Of a stretch of DNA of 64,000 nucleotides, positions 54,596 through 62,143 are shown in pieces (position 1 is the first letter of the stretch; the number at the start of each line of letters is the position of its first letter). A model generated the notes under the pieces. That model made no database searches, was not told where the DNA came from, and was given only the letters and a program-made list of their open reading frames with translations. The DNA lies in assembly GCF_033955345.1 (NCBI RefSeq), contig NZ_CP138332.1, forward strand, positions 4,836,001-4,900,000, written 5' to 3'. Source of the DNA: Sphingobacterium bambusae (GTDB lineage Bacteria > Bacteroidota > Bacteroidia > Sphingobacteriales > Sphingobacteriaceae). Both the position numbers and the translations under genes were made by a program.

Positions 54596-54626
54596 CAAAT
54601 ATAGTCCTTTTTGCAGATAATGCAAA
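54596..54626 (-). promoter_or_regulatory. metY operon promoter (TTTG-N19-TATATTTG)
   Basis: Minus strand: TTTG (54626-54623), a 19-nt spacer, then TATATTTG (54603-54596). Exact Bacteroidota consensus. Transcription would start near 54589, giving about 49 nt before the riboswitch and a ~390-nt leader to metY. Confidence 0.8.
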
Positions 54627-54673
54627 TTATTTTTTTGAAAGATGGAAGTAGGATGGAAAAAGGCGTTAAAAGG

Positions 54674-54701
54674 AAAAGCCCCTTCGTAAGAAGAGGCTTT
54701 T
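54674..54701 (-). terminator. Terminator of the tRNA-Phe cluster
   Basis: AAAAGCC-CTTC / GAAG-GGCTTTT stem (one G-U) with a 4-nt loop, just 3' of the last tRNA gene on the minus strand, followed by CCTTTT. Confidence 0.8.
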
Positions 54702-54702
54702 G

Positions 54703-54775
54703 TGGTGCCAGCTGGATTCGAACCAGCGACACAAGGATTTTCAGTCCTTTGCTCTACCAACTGAGCTATGGCACC
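54703..54775 (-). tRNA. tRNA-Phe (GAA), copy 3
   Basis: 73 nt without encoded CCA. Minus strand GGTGCCATAGCTCAGTTGG D-arm, anticodon loop CTGAAAA with GAA anticodon, T-loop GGTTCGAATCC, acceptor TGGCACC plus A. Cloverleaf complete. Identical to the two copies upstream. Confidence 0.97.
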
Positions 54776-54816
54776 GTCAAGTTTTTATTTTGAATCTGTT
54801 ACTTTCAGATTGTGGG

Positions 54817-54889
54817 TGGTGCCAGCTGGATTCGAACCAGCGACACAAGGATTTTCAGTCCTTTGCTCTACCAACTGAGCTATGGCACC
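54817..54889 (-). tRNA. tRNA-Phe (GAA), copy 2
   Basis: Same 73-nt sequence as the other copies, GAA anticodon at the middle of CTGAAAA. No CCA encoded (ACCC follows the acceptor). Confidence 0.97.
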
Positions 54890-54930
54890 GCTAAGTTTTT
54901 GTTTTAAATCTGTTACATTCAGATTGTGGG

Positions 54931-55003
54931 TGGTGCCAGCTGGATTCGAACCAGCGACACAAGGATTTTCAGTCCTTTGCTCTACCAACTGAGCTATGGC
55001 ACC
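54931..55003 (-). tRNA. tRNA-Phe (GAA), copy 1
   Basis: First copy after the promoter at 55036-55066. Identical 73-nt tRNA with GAA anticodon. Confidence 0.97.
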
Positions 55004-55035
55004 TTTTTGCAACGTATTTTTCTTCCATTGCGTTG

Positions 55036-55066
55036 CAAATCTAGGTTCTTTTTTTGAATTCTAAAA
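55036..55066 (-). promoter_or_regulatory. Promoter of the tRNA-Phe cluster
   Basis: Minus strand TTTT (near TTTG), 19-nt spacer, TAGATTTG (TAnnTTTG). Start near 55029, 25 nt before the first tRNA. Confidence 0.6.
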
Positions 55067-55161
55067 CTTTTGCTGTAATTATTTTCGGGGCTCGAATCAA
55101 CTGATTGATTTTGATTGAGATAAAATTACATCAAATAAACACTGTAGAAGGCTAAATAAGC

Positions 55162-55169
55162 TATCTTTG
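55162..55169 (+). promoter_or_regulatory. Possible -7 element of mnmA
   Basis: TATCTTTG (TAnnTTTG), 17 nt before the mnmA ATG. -33 box unclear. Confidence 0.45.
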
Positions 55170-55186
55170 CACTTCACAAAATTATT

Positions 55187-56278
55187 ATGAGTAAAAAAGG
55201 TAGAGTTTTGGTCGCAATGAGTGGTGGAGTTGACAGTTCCGTAGCGGCCGTCATGTTGCACGAGCAGGGCTATGACGTTATCGGTATTACGATGAAGACT
55301 TGGGATTATGCGTCTGCGGGAGGTTCGTCAAAAGAGACGGGCTGCTGTAGTTTGGATAGTATCAATGATGCTCGCGCACTCGCGGTGGGGTATGGCTTCC
55401 CTCATTATATTTTGGATATTCGTGACGAGTTTGGTGATTATGTGATCGACAACTTCGTTGATGAATACATCGCTGGTAGAACACCCAATCCCTGTGTCTT
55501 GTGCAATACGCATATTAAATGGTCGGCGCTTATGAAGCGTGCCGATAAATTGGATTGCGAGTTTATAGCCACTGGACATTACGCCAATATACGGATGCAC
55601 GACAATGGCCGTTATGTGATTTCCAAAGGGCGGGATGAAAATAAGGACCAATCGTATGTATTGTGGGGCGTGTCGCAGGAAAACTTGGCACGGACGCAAT
55701 TCCCATTAGGAAGTTTTACGAAGAAAGAGATACGCCAAATGGCCTTGGAAATGGGGCAGGCGGAGCTCGCGCAGAAATCGGAAAGTTATGAGATATGCTT
55801 TGTGCCCGATAATGACTATCGTGCCTTCCTGCGCCATAAAAGACCAACTTTGGACGAGGAAATCGGCCCTGGGAACTTTATTCTTTCTGATGGAACCGTG
55901 GTAGGTAAGCATATTGGCTACCCTTACTTTACGATAGGACAGCGTAAAGGCCTTGGAATTGCCTTGGGAAAACCGATGTTCGTTATCGAGATCCTTCCTG
56001 AAAGCAATTCGGTGGTACTTGGTGAGGAACACGAGTTGGAGAAATCACAGGCTTTTGTACGCGATATCAATTTGGTGAAGTATGCTTCGTTGGAGCAACC
56101 CTTGGAGGCGGTAACCAAAATACGGTACAAGGACGCTGGCGCGCAATCGCTGTTGACGCAACAAGGGAATATTATGCAAGTGGATTTTGCCCATCAGGTG
56201 AAAGGCATTGCACCTGGGCAGTCGGCAGTATTCTATGAGGGAAATGACCTGCTTGGTGGCGGCTTTTTGATGAAATAA
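55187..56278 (+). CDS. mnmA: tRNA 2-thiouridylase MnmA
   Basis: 363 residues. PP-loop ATP site VAMSGGVDSSVAAVML; TPNPCVLCNTHIKW with the first catalytic Cys; ATGHYANIR; KDQSYVLWGVSQENLARTQF; SYEICFVPDNDYRAFL with the second catalytic Cys; C-terminal beta domain with IGQRKGLGIALGKPMFV and GQSAVFYEGNDLLGGGFL. Installs sulfur at U34 of tRNAs for Lys, Glu and Gln. Convergent with gapA, sharing a bidirectional terminator. Confidence 0.95.
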   Translation: MSKKGRVLVAMSGGVDSSVAAVMLHEQGYDVIGITMKTWDYASAGGSSKETGCCSLDSINDARALAVGYGFPHYILDIRDEFGDYVIDNFVDEYIAGRTPNPCVLCNTHIKWSALMKRADKLDCEFIATGHYANIRMHDNGRYVISKGRDENKDQSYVLWGVSQENLARTQFPLGSFTKKEIRQMALEMGQAELAQKSESYEICFVPDNDYRAFLRHKRPTLDEEIGPGNFILSDGTVVGKHIGYPYFTIGQRKGLGIALGKPMFVIEILPESNSVVLGEEHELEKSQAFVRDINLVKYASLEQPLEAVTKIRYKDAGAQSLLTQQGNIMQVDFAHQVKGIAPGQSAVFYEGNDLLGGGFLMK

Positions 56279-56312
56279 AGTATGCTCCTCGATGGAGGAT
56301 AAATCGAACATA

Positions 56313-56343
56313 AAAAGGGGATGCAAAATTTGCATCCCCTTTT
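56313..56343. terminator. Bidirectional terminator between mnmA and gapA
   Basis: 15-bp perfect stem AAAAGGGGATGCAAA / TTTGCATCCCCTTTT with almost no loop; A- and T-runs on either side. Confidence 0.85.
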
Positions 56344-56367
56344 ATTTTATCGTTTATCGCGTTGCGA

Positions 56368-57363
56368 TTAGAGTTTTGCGATCTCTTGTGCAAGGTCGAT
56401 AATTTTGTTGGAGTAACCCCACTCGTTATCGTACCAAGATACTACTTTCACAAAGTTGTCGTTCAAAGAGATACCAGCTTTAGCATCGAAGATCGATGTA
56501 CGTGCATCACCCAAGAAGTCCGTTGAAACAACCTCATCTTCTGTATAACCCAAAATACCTTTCAAGTCGCCTTCAGATGCGTCTTTCATTACTTTCTTGA
56601 TGTCTTCGTAAGAAGCACCTTTTTCTAAGCGTACAGTTAAGTCAACAACAGAAACGTCAGCTGTAGGAACACGAAGGGACATACCTGTCAATTTTCCTTT
56701 CAATTCAGGAAGAACCAAACCTACGGCTTTAGCAGCTCCTGTAGAAGAAGGGATGATGTTTTGGTAAGCACCACGGCCACCTCTCCAGTCTTTCGCTGAA
56801 GGTCCGTCAACTGTTTTCTGTGTTGCTGTTACGGCGTGTACTGTTGTCATCAAGCCCTCAACGATACCGAAGTTATCGTTCAATACCTTTGCGATAGGCG
56901 CAAGACAGTTCGTTGTACAAGAAGCGTTAGAAACGATAGTATATTCTGCTTTAAGATCTTTATGGTTAACACCCATTACGAAAGTAGGGGTATCATCTTT
57001 TGCAGGAGCAGACATAACAACTTTCTTCGCGCCAGCGTCGATGTGTTTTTGAGCCAATTCTTTAGTCAAGAAAAAGCCAGTAGATTCGATGATTACTTCA
57101 GCACCTACTTCGTCCCATTTAAGGTCTGCAGGATCTTTCTCTGCCGTGATACGGATTGTTTGTCCGTTAACGATAAGGTTGCCATCTTTTACTTCTACGG
57201 TGCCATCAAATCTGCCGTGTGTAGAGTCATATTTAAGCATGTATGCTAAGTAATCAGGCTCTACCAAGTCGTTGATACCAACGATTTCGATATCGCTGCG
57301 ATTGATTGCTGCTCTAAATGCTAAACGGCCGATACGGCCGAATCCGTTAATTCCAATTTTCAT
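56368..57363 (-). CDS. gapA: Glyceraldehyde-3-phosphate dehydrogenase (glycolytic)
   Basis: 331 residues. MKIGINGFGRIGRLAFRAAI, INDLVEPDYLAYMLKYDSTH; catalytic SNASCTTNCLAPIAKVLND with Cys149; KDWRGGRGAYQNIIPSSTGA; SWYDNEWGYSNKIIDLA. The SCTTNC and WRGGRGA segments are those of classical glycolytic GapA, unlike the GapB-like paralogue at 18631-19632. Oxidises glyceraldehyde-3-phosphate. Last gene of the pfkA operon (4-nt gap from the BadF gene). Confidence 0.95.
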   Translation of the reverse strand: MKIGINGFGRIGRLAFRAAINRSDIEIVGINDLVEPDYLAYMLKYDSTHGRFDGTVEVKDGNLIVNGQTIRITAEKDPADLKWDEVGAEVIIESTGFFLTKELAQKHIDAGAKKVVMSAPAKDDTPTFVMGVNHKDLKAEYTIVSNASCTTNCLAPIAKVLNDNFGIVEGLMTTVHAVTATQKTVDGPSAKDWRGGRGAYQNIIPSSTGAAKAVGLVLPELKGKLTGMSLRVPTADVSVVDLTVRLEKGASYEDIKKVMKDASEGDLKGILGYTEDEVVSTDFLGDARTSIFDAKAGISLNDNFVKVVSWYDNEWGYSNKIIDLAQEIAKL

Positions 57364-57367
57364 TTTA

Positions 57368-58216
57368 TTAATTTTTATTAATGTAATACTTTACTAGATT
57401 TTGAACTGGTTCTTTGATGATTTCCCCAATATTCAATCCATACTCATTACCCAGCTCGCGGAGGGTATCGGCATAATTGCTGGCCACGGATCCCGTAAAA
57501 TTAAACTGATGGTCAGGATAGGTTTCCGATAGCGGTATCAGGTATGTTTTGATATAGATTTCCAATCCCTTCTTGATGTGCTGTGCAAAGTAGGGCTCCT
57601 CACGGTGCTCATATATAAAGTCTGCAAAGCTGGTCAGGAAAAGGTTAGGGTTGGGGTTGTAATAGATACGGTCAAGGATCAATCGGCGGTCAAGGTTGTA
57701 TCGATGCAGCAGTTTTTCCTGAATGCCCGTAGGCATAGTTTCCGTTAGGAAGTCTTTCAACAATTGCCTGCCCAACCAATTGGTCGATCCCTCGTCGGCA
57801 AGGATATAGCCCAAGCCGTAATTATTGGGTAACAACTTCTTGCCATTGTAGTAGGCCGCGTTAGACCCGCTACCGATAATACCGATAATGCCTTTCTCAT
57901 CGCCGAAGGTAGAAATGGCAGAAGCCAATACATCATGACTCGCCTTCACTTTGGCATTTTTGAAAAACTGAGTGAATACACGTTCGATTTTTTCTTGGCG
58001 CTCGGGCGACGAAGCCCCTGCACCGAAGAAATAGATCTTCTTTATTTTTTCGGCATTATTAATAAGGTGTGTGCTCTTGTTCAGTAACTGTAATATGTAG
58101 CGATCATCCTGTATGTACGAATTAATGCCCGACGTGCGAAAGCCATGCAACACACGGCTTTTGTCGGCTATTCGCCAATCAGCATACCTCGATCCACTAA
58201 AAACTACTACAATCAT
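57368..58216 (-). CDS. BadF/BadG/BcrA/BcrD-family ATPase (GlcNAc-kinase-like)
   Basis: 282 residues. ASKHA fold: VVVFSGSRYADWRI (phosphate 1; normally D-G-G/S-x-T, degenerate here), GIIGIIGSGSNAAYYNGKKL (phosphate 2 region), GLGYILADEGSTNWLGRQLL, and FTGSVASNYADTL (adenosine motif). Bacterial relatives include N-acetylglucosamine kinases. Encoded between pfkA and gapA with gaps of 8 and 4 nt, so it is likely a sugar kinase feeding glycolysis; substrate unknown. Confidence 0.8.
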   Translation of the reverse strand: MIVVVFSGSRYADWRIADKSRVLHGFRTSGINSYIQDDRYILQLLNKSTHLINNAEKIKKIYFFGAGASSPERQEKIERVFTQFFKNAKVKASHDVLASAISTFGDEKGIIGIIGSGSNAAYYNGKKLLPNNYGLGYILADEGSTNWLGRQLLKDFLTETMPTGIQEKLLHRYNLDRRLILDRIYYNPNPNLFLTSFADFIYEHREEPYFAQHIKKGLEIYIKTYLIPLSETYPDHQFNFTGSVASNYADTLRELGNEYGLNIGEIIKEPVQNLVKYYINKN

Positions 58217-58224
58217 ACTCCTTA

Positions 58225-59220
58225 TTAAATGGCCATAATTTTTGCAATCTCCACAAGGTCTTCGTTCAGTTTAAGTTCCTTCTTGCTCAACGCTTCTTCT
58301 AGGGGAGTGGTTACGATTTCCGATCCGCGAACGCCAATCGTCGCACGCGAATTGCCTTTGAGCAACTCCATAACTGCAGAATAGCCCATACGTGTCGCTA
58401 ACACACGATCGGCACTACTTGGTGCACCACCACGTTGCAAATGCCCTAAGATACTAACTTTTGTGTCAAAATAATCAAATTTTTCTTTCACACGCTTAGC
58501 CACATTGGTGGCGCCACCATTCTTATCGCCTTCGGCAACGATCACGATCATCGATGATTTATTGCTATCAGCACCTTGCTCGAGCATTTCGATCAATTCT
58601 TCGATAGCGGTGTCTTTTTCCGGTAGTAAGATCGCTTCAGCGCCACCGGCGATGCCTGCGTTGAGGGCAATGCAACCCGAATCGCGGCCCATCACCTCTA
58701 CGAAAAACAGACGGTTGTGGGAGGCTGCTGTATCGCGTATTTTGTCGATGGCATCAATCACGGTGTTGTTAGCCGTGTCATAGCCAATGGTCAGGTCGGT
58801 GCCGTTAAGGTCATTATCGATCGTGCCCGGGATACACATCACAGGGATGTCGTACTCGCGGGAGAAAATTTCCGCTCCTGTGAACGTACCGTCGCCACCA
58901 ATCGCTACCAACGCGTCGATGCCGGCCGCTTTGACGTTCTCATAGGCCTGTGCACGTCCCTCTGGCGTTCTGAAAGCCATGCAACGTGCCGTTTTTAATA
59001 TAGTACCTCCTTGTTGGATGATCGAGCTTACCGATGGACTGTCCATATCGAACATCGTATTGTCTATCATACCTTGATAACCGTGGTAAATTCCGGTTAC
59101 TTTTTTGCCATTGTATATTGCTGTTCTTACAGCTGCACGAATCGCTGCGTTCATGCCTGGCGAATCTCCGCCCGATGTAAAAACACCTATTCTTGTAATT
59201 TCTTCCACTCGATGAATCAT
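58225..59220 (-). CDS. pfkA: ATP-dependent 6-phosphofructokinase
   Basis: 331 residues. GVFTSGGDSPGMNAAIRAAV (ATP loop), GGDGTFTGAEIFSREYD, catalytic PGTIDNDLNGTDLTIGYDTA (Asp of TIDND), FVEVMGRDSGCIALNAGIAG, LGHLQRGGAPSSADRVLATR. Gly after GGDG favours ATP rather than PPi use. Phosphorylates fructose-6-phosphate. First gene of the pfkA-BadF-gapA operon; a 23-nt inverted repeat lies 17 nt upstream. Confidence 0.95.
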   Translation of the reverse strand: MIHRVEEITRIGVFTSGGDSPGMNAAIRAAVRTAIYNGKKVTGIYHGYQGMIDNTMFDMDSPSVSSIIQQGGTILKTARCMAFRTPEGRAQAYENVKAAGIDALVAIGGDGTFTGAEIFSREYDIPVMCIPGTIDNDLNGTDLTIGYDTANNTVIDAIDKIRDTAASHNRLFFVEVMGRDSGCIALNAGIAGGAEAILLPEKDTAIEELIEMLEQGADSNKSSMIVIVAEGDKNGGATNVAKRVKEKFDYFDTKVSILGHLQRGGAPSSADRVLATRMGYSAVMELLKGNSRATIGVRGSEIVTTPLEEALSKKELKLNEDLVEIAKIMAI

Positions 59221-59236
59221 TTTAGGTATTACGAAT

Positions 59237-59259
59237 ATAGTGTGTATTTTTTACACTAT
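59237..59259. promoter_or_regulatory. Candidate operator before pfkA
   Basis: ATAGTGT (59237-59243), 9 nt, ACACTAT (59253-59259). On the minus strand it falls between TTTA and TATATTCG, a weak -33/-7 pair 20 nt apart, so a bound repressor would block the pfkA promoter. The divergent Nudix-type regulator is the obvious candidate; not shown. Confidence 0.5.
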
Positions 59260-59347
59260 TAAATTTTTTTTGCTTTTTTTAGATTATTGTGATATAATTG
59301 GGGAATATTGTTAAATGATTTAACAATTCGATTATAAAGAACGCACT

Positions 59348-59355
59348 TAAATTTG
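59348..59355 (+). promoter_or_regulatory. Possible -7 element of the Nudix-type regulator gene
   Basis: TAAATTTG (TAnnTTTG), only 9 nt before the TTG start codon, implying a transcript with almost no leader. No TTTG at -33. Confidence 0.4.
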
Positions 59356-59363
59356 AGATTATT

Positions 59364-60026
59364 TTGCAGACTCATTTTACGATAGACTGTGTTATCTACA
59401 GTTTTAACGATGGAAAGCTACAAGTATTGTTGACGGAGCGTAACGAATATCCTTACAAAGACTGGTGGGCCTTGCCTGGTTTCTTTGTCGAAAGAGGAGA
59501 GGAGATGGAAGACGCTGTAAAGCGCATCCTGTATGAGCATACCGGATTAAAGGATATCTTCATGGAGCAGCTTGGTGCATTTGCAGGCGTTAAGCGGCAC
59601 CCGCAAGGTAGAATTCTGACGGTAGCTTTTTCGACGATCGTAAAATATGAAGACGTGAAGTTTAAGATTAAGCCGATGACTTCTTATATGCGTCAGGCGC
59701 AATGGTTCCCTATCGATCAGCTGCCTGAACTGGCATTCGACCATCACCGCATTATCCAACAGAGCCTGCAAAAGTTGAAACACGGCATCAACTATTCGAC
59801 CGCCATCTACGAATTGCTACCAGAAAAATTTACGCTCACCCAATTGCAACAGGTTTACGAGGCTATACTAGGCAAAGAATTGGATAAACGAAATTTCAGA
59901 AAAAAGATTGCTAACGACGGCTTCCTCAAAGAACTGCAAGAAGTGCAAAAAGGGGTTTCCTACCGTGCAGCACGGCTTTACAAATTCGATAAACGCAAAT
60001 TTCACAAACAGGTTGGCTTAGACTAA
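59364..60026 (+). CDS. NrtR-type regulator: degenerate Nudix domain plus winged helix
   Basis: 220 residues, TTG start at 59364 (no ATG in frame until Met48, inside the domain). Nudix fold residues 6-140; the box (LPGFFVERGEEMEDAVKRIL, then YEHTGL) lacks several catalytic positions: Gly to Phe40, Glu to Ile55, Glu to His59. Hydrolysis is therefore unlikely and a ligand-sensing role fits, as in NrtR/AraR-type regulators of Bacteroidota. C-terminal winged helix: EKFTLTQLQQVYEAILGKEL, KRNFRKKIANDGFLKELQEV. Divergent from pfkA over 143 nt; may control that operon, by inference. Confidence 0.8.
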   Translation: MQTHFTIDCVIYSFNDGKLQVLLTERNEYPYKDWWALPGFFVERGEEMEDAVKRILYEHTGLKDIFMEQLGAFAGVKRHPQGRILTVAFSTIVKYEDVKFKIKPMTSYMRQAQWFPIDQLPELAFDHHRIIQQSLQKLKHGINYSTAIYELLPEKFTLTQLQQVYEAILGKELDKRNFRKKIANDGFLKELQEVQKGVSYRAARLYKFDKRKFHKQVGLD

Positions 60027-60091
60027 ACGCAACTAGATTCGTCATCCATTTGTTAATTTCCCGTTAAATTTCAATTCTTTAGGAGTTGATG

Positions 60092-60123
60092 CTTGGCTGG
60101 TCTTTTACTTTTTTATATTTTTG
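60092..60123 (+). promoter_or_regulatory. Promoter of the TetR-efflux operon
   Basis: CTTG at 60092-60095, 20-nt spacer, TATTTTTG at 60116-60123. Start near 60130, ~30 nt before the TetR ATG. Confidence 0.5.
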
Positions 60124-60161
60124 AACGTTTTTAGAAAAAAGTCAGAAAGTATAAAGGTAAA

Positions 60162-60767
60162 ATGGACAATAAGAAGGATCAGATTATTCAAGCGGCCCTC
60201 AAACGATTTGCACATTACGGTTTCAATAAAACTACGATGAGCGAGATAGCGGTGGACTTGAATATCACGAAAGCCAATCTATACTACTACTATCCCGACA
60301 AAAACGCGTTGATCAAAGATGTGTTGGTGCATATCTCCGAAGACATCCTGCAGAGTCAGTATGCTATCATTGAAGGTTACGACAGTAATTTGGTGGCGGT
60401 GTTGCATGCACTACTGGAAAAACGGGCAAACTATCTTCGGGACTACTATGTGCTCCATATCAGCGAAAATCTGGAATGGATAAAAGGGCAGGGTGTAGGT
60501 ACGGTATTGGAAGAGATGCATGTTAAAGATAAGGAGATGATGACCGTGTTGTTTGAGAAGGCGGTCGCAGCAGGCGAGGTGACGCTAGATAATGTAGCCG
60601 AAAATGCAGCCTGTTATATCGAGATCATCAAAGGTCTAAGTCTTATTCGCAGTGTCGCGGATGTACTTTCGGGCATGCCCAATGCATACAATGTCGACGA
60701 AATTCTGGATAGCCAAAAGCGTACAACGGAATTTGTTTTCAAAAATAAAATAATCAGCAAAAACTAG
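60162..60767 (+). CDS. TetR family regulator
   Basis: 201 residues. N-terminal HTH: IIQAALKRFAHYGFNKTTMS, EIAVDLNITKANLYYYYPDK. Ligand domain all-helical. First gene of the operon, 22 nt before the TolC-like gene; probably represses it until an inducer is bound. The inducer is unknown. I see no clear palindromic operator. Confidence 0.85.
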   Translation: MDNKKDQIIQAALKRFAHYGFNKTTMSEIAVDLNITKANLYYYYPDKNALIKDVLVHISEDILQSQYAIIEGYDSNLVAVLHALLEKRANYLRDYYVLHISENLEWIKGQGVGTVLEEMHVKDKEMMTVLFEKAVAAGEVTLDNVAENAACYIEIIKGLSLIRSVADVLSGMPNAYNVDEILDSQKRTTEFVFKNKIISKN

Positions 60768-60789
60768 TATACAGATAATCTTCTTAAAA

Positions 60790-62133
60790 ATGAAATTCAA
60801 ATTTTTGAGTGTTATGGCGGTCGGTCTGCTCTTCTCATGGAGCAGGGCCCAAGCTCAGGAGACCTTGACGCTCCAACAAGCAGTCAAATTTGCCTTGGAC
60901 AATAAAAAAGAGGCGAAAAATGCAAAGCTTGACTTGAGCAATGCCCAATTTCAGATCGATGAAGTGCGCGCTGGCGCATTGCCGCAGATCACCGGTGTTG
61001 GCGGATTGACGTACAATCCATTGATTCAACAGAACGTTATTGTGATGGAAGATCCCGCAACAGGTCAATCTACATCGACGGTCATTCAGTTTGGGCAGCC
61101 TTGGCAGGCTAATTCAAACCTGCAGGTTAGTCAGCAAATATTTAACCAAGCGCTCTTTACGGGGCTGAAAGCCGCCAATACCACTCGGGAATTTTATCAG
61201 ATTAATAAAGAGCTTACCGACGAGCAGCTGATCGAGAAGGTTGCGAATGCTTACTATCAAGTGTTTCAATCGCAACTACAGGTTGCTACTGTTCAAAGTA
61301 ACTTGAACAATACCGAAAAAAACCAACGCGTAATCCAAGGTTTGGTGGATGCTGGGTTGGCGAAGAAAATTGATTTGGATCGTACAACAGTACAGGTCAA
61401 TAACTTAAAAGCACAACTTCAACAAGCGAAAAACGGGATGGAGATCCAAGAGAATGCGCTCAAGTTTGCGATGGGTATGGAGATTACGACAGATATCGAT
61501 CTTCCAGATGAAACATTTGCCATTGACGCTGAAGCATTGGAATCGTTACCTATCGATCTTTCTAACCGCACCGAGATACGTGCCTTGGAAAAGCAGGCTG
61601 AACTGTTGGAGTTGGACAAGAAAGCAAAGATAGCCGATTACTACCCAACGCTTTCTTTCTCCGGTAACTTAGGCTATATGTCTTTTGCGCAAAGTTTCCC
61701 GATCTTTAATAGTAATGCCACGAAGACAGCCTATTCTGCAGTCGGATTGAACTTGTCAATTCCGATTTTTAATGGCGGAAAAACGAAAGCGCAGGTCAAC
61801 CAAAAGAATGTAGAGATCTTGCGTGCAAAGACAGACTTGGAGGATACCAAATTGGCCTTGGTTATGGCTAGTGAAAATGCACGCACCCAAGTGAAAAATA
61901 GCTTGTTGACGATCAACTCCAATCAGGCAAACGTGCAATTAGCGAAGGAAGTTTTAGATAATACCGAAAACAACTATAAAAATGGTCTAGCTACCTTGAC
62001 GGAGCTTTTAGATGCCGAAAATGCATACGCAGATGCGCAAAATAATCTAAATACCTCTTTGCTAGACTACAAAGTTGCTGAGGTACAGTTAATCAAATCC
62101 AAAGGAAATTTAAAATCATTAGTAAACGAATAA
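60790..62133 (+). CDS. TolC-family outer membrane efflux protein
   Basis: 447 residues. Signal peptide to about residue 22 (VGLLFSWSRAQAQ). Two outer-membrane efflux repeats: LTLQQAVKFALDNKKEAKNA with coiled coil, and TELLDAENAYADAQNNLNTS near the end. The outer membrane duct of an RND pump, matching the adaptor and permease downstream. Confidence 0.9.
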   Translation: MKFKFLSVMAVGLLFSWSRAQAQETLTLQQAVKFALDNKKEAKNAKLDLSNAQFQIDEVRAGALPQITGVGGLTYNPLIQQNVIVMEDPATGQSTSTVIQFGQPWQANSNLQVSQQIFNQALFTGLKAANTTREFYQINKELTDEQLIEKVANAYYQVFQSQLQVATVQSNLNNTEKNQRVIQGLVDAGLAKKIDLDRTTVQVNNLKAQLQQAKNGMEIQENALKFAMGMEITTDIDLPDETFAIDAEALESLPIDLSNRTEIRALEKQAELLELDKKAKIADYYPTLSFSGNLGYMSFAQSFPIFNSNATKTAYSAVGLNLSIPIFNGGKTKAQVNQKNVEILRAKTDLEDTKLALVMASENARTQVKNSLLTINSNQANVQLAKEVLDNTENNYKNGLATLTELLDAENAYADAQNNLNTSLLDYKVAEVQLIKSKGNLKSLVNE

Positions 62134-62143
62134 CTAACTATAT

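Larger units (their letters stand above)
54703..55003 (-). repeat. Tandem array of three tRNA-Phe units, 114-nt period
   Basis: Three identical tRNA genes separated by two 41-nt spacers that differ at only a few positions (for example CTGTTACTTTCAGATTGTGG against CTGTTACATTCAGATTGTGG). The units arose by tandem duplication and are likely transcribed together. Confidence 0.9.

Noticed and set aside
54703..55003. Regular repeats resembling a CRISPR array
   Set aside because: The repeats are tRNA-Phe genes with full cloverleafs; spacers are also near-identical.
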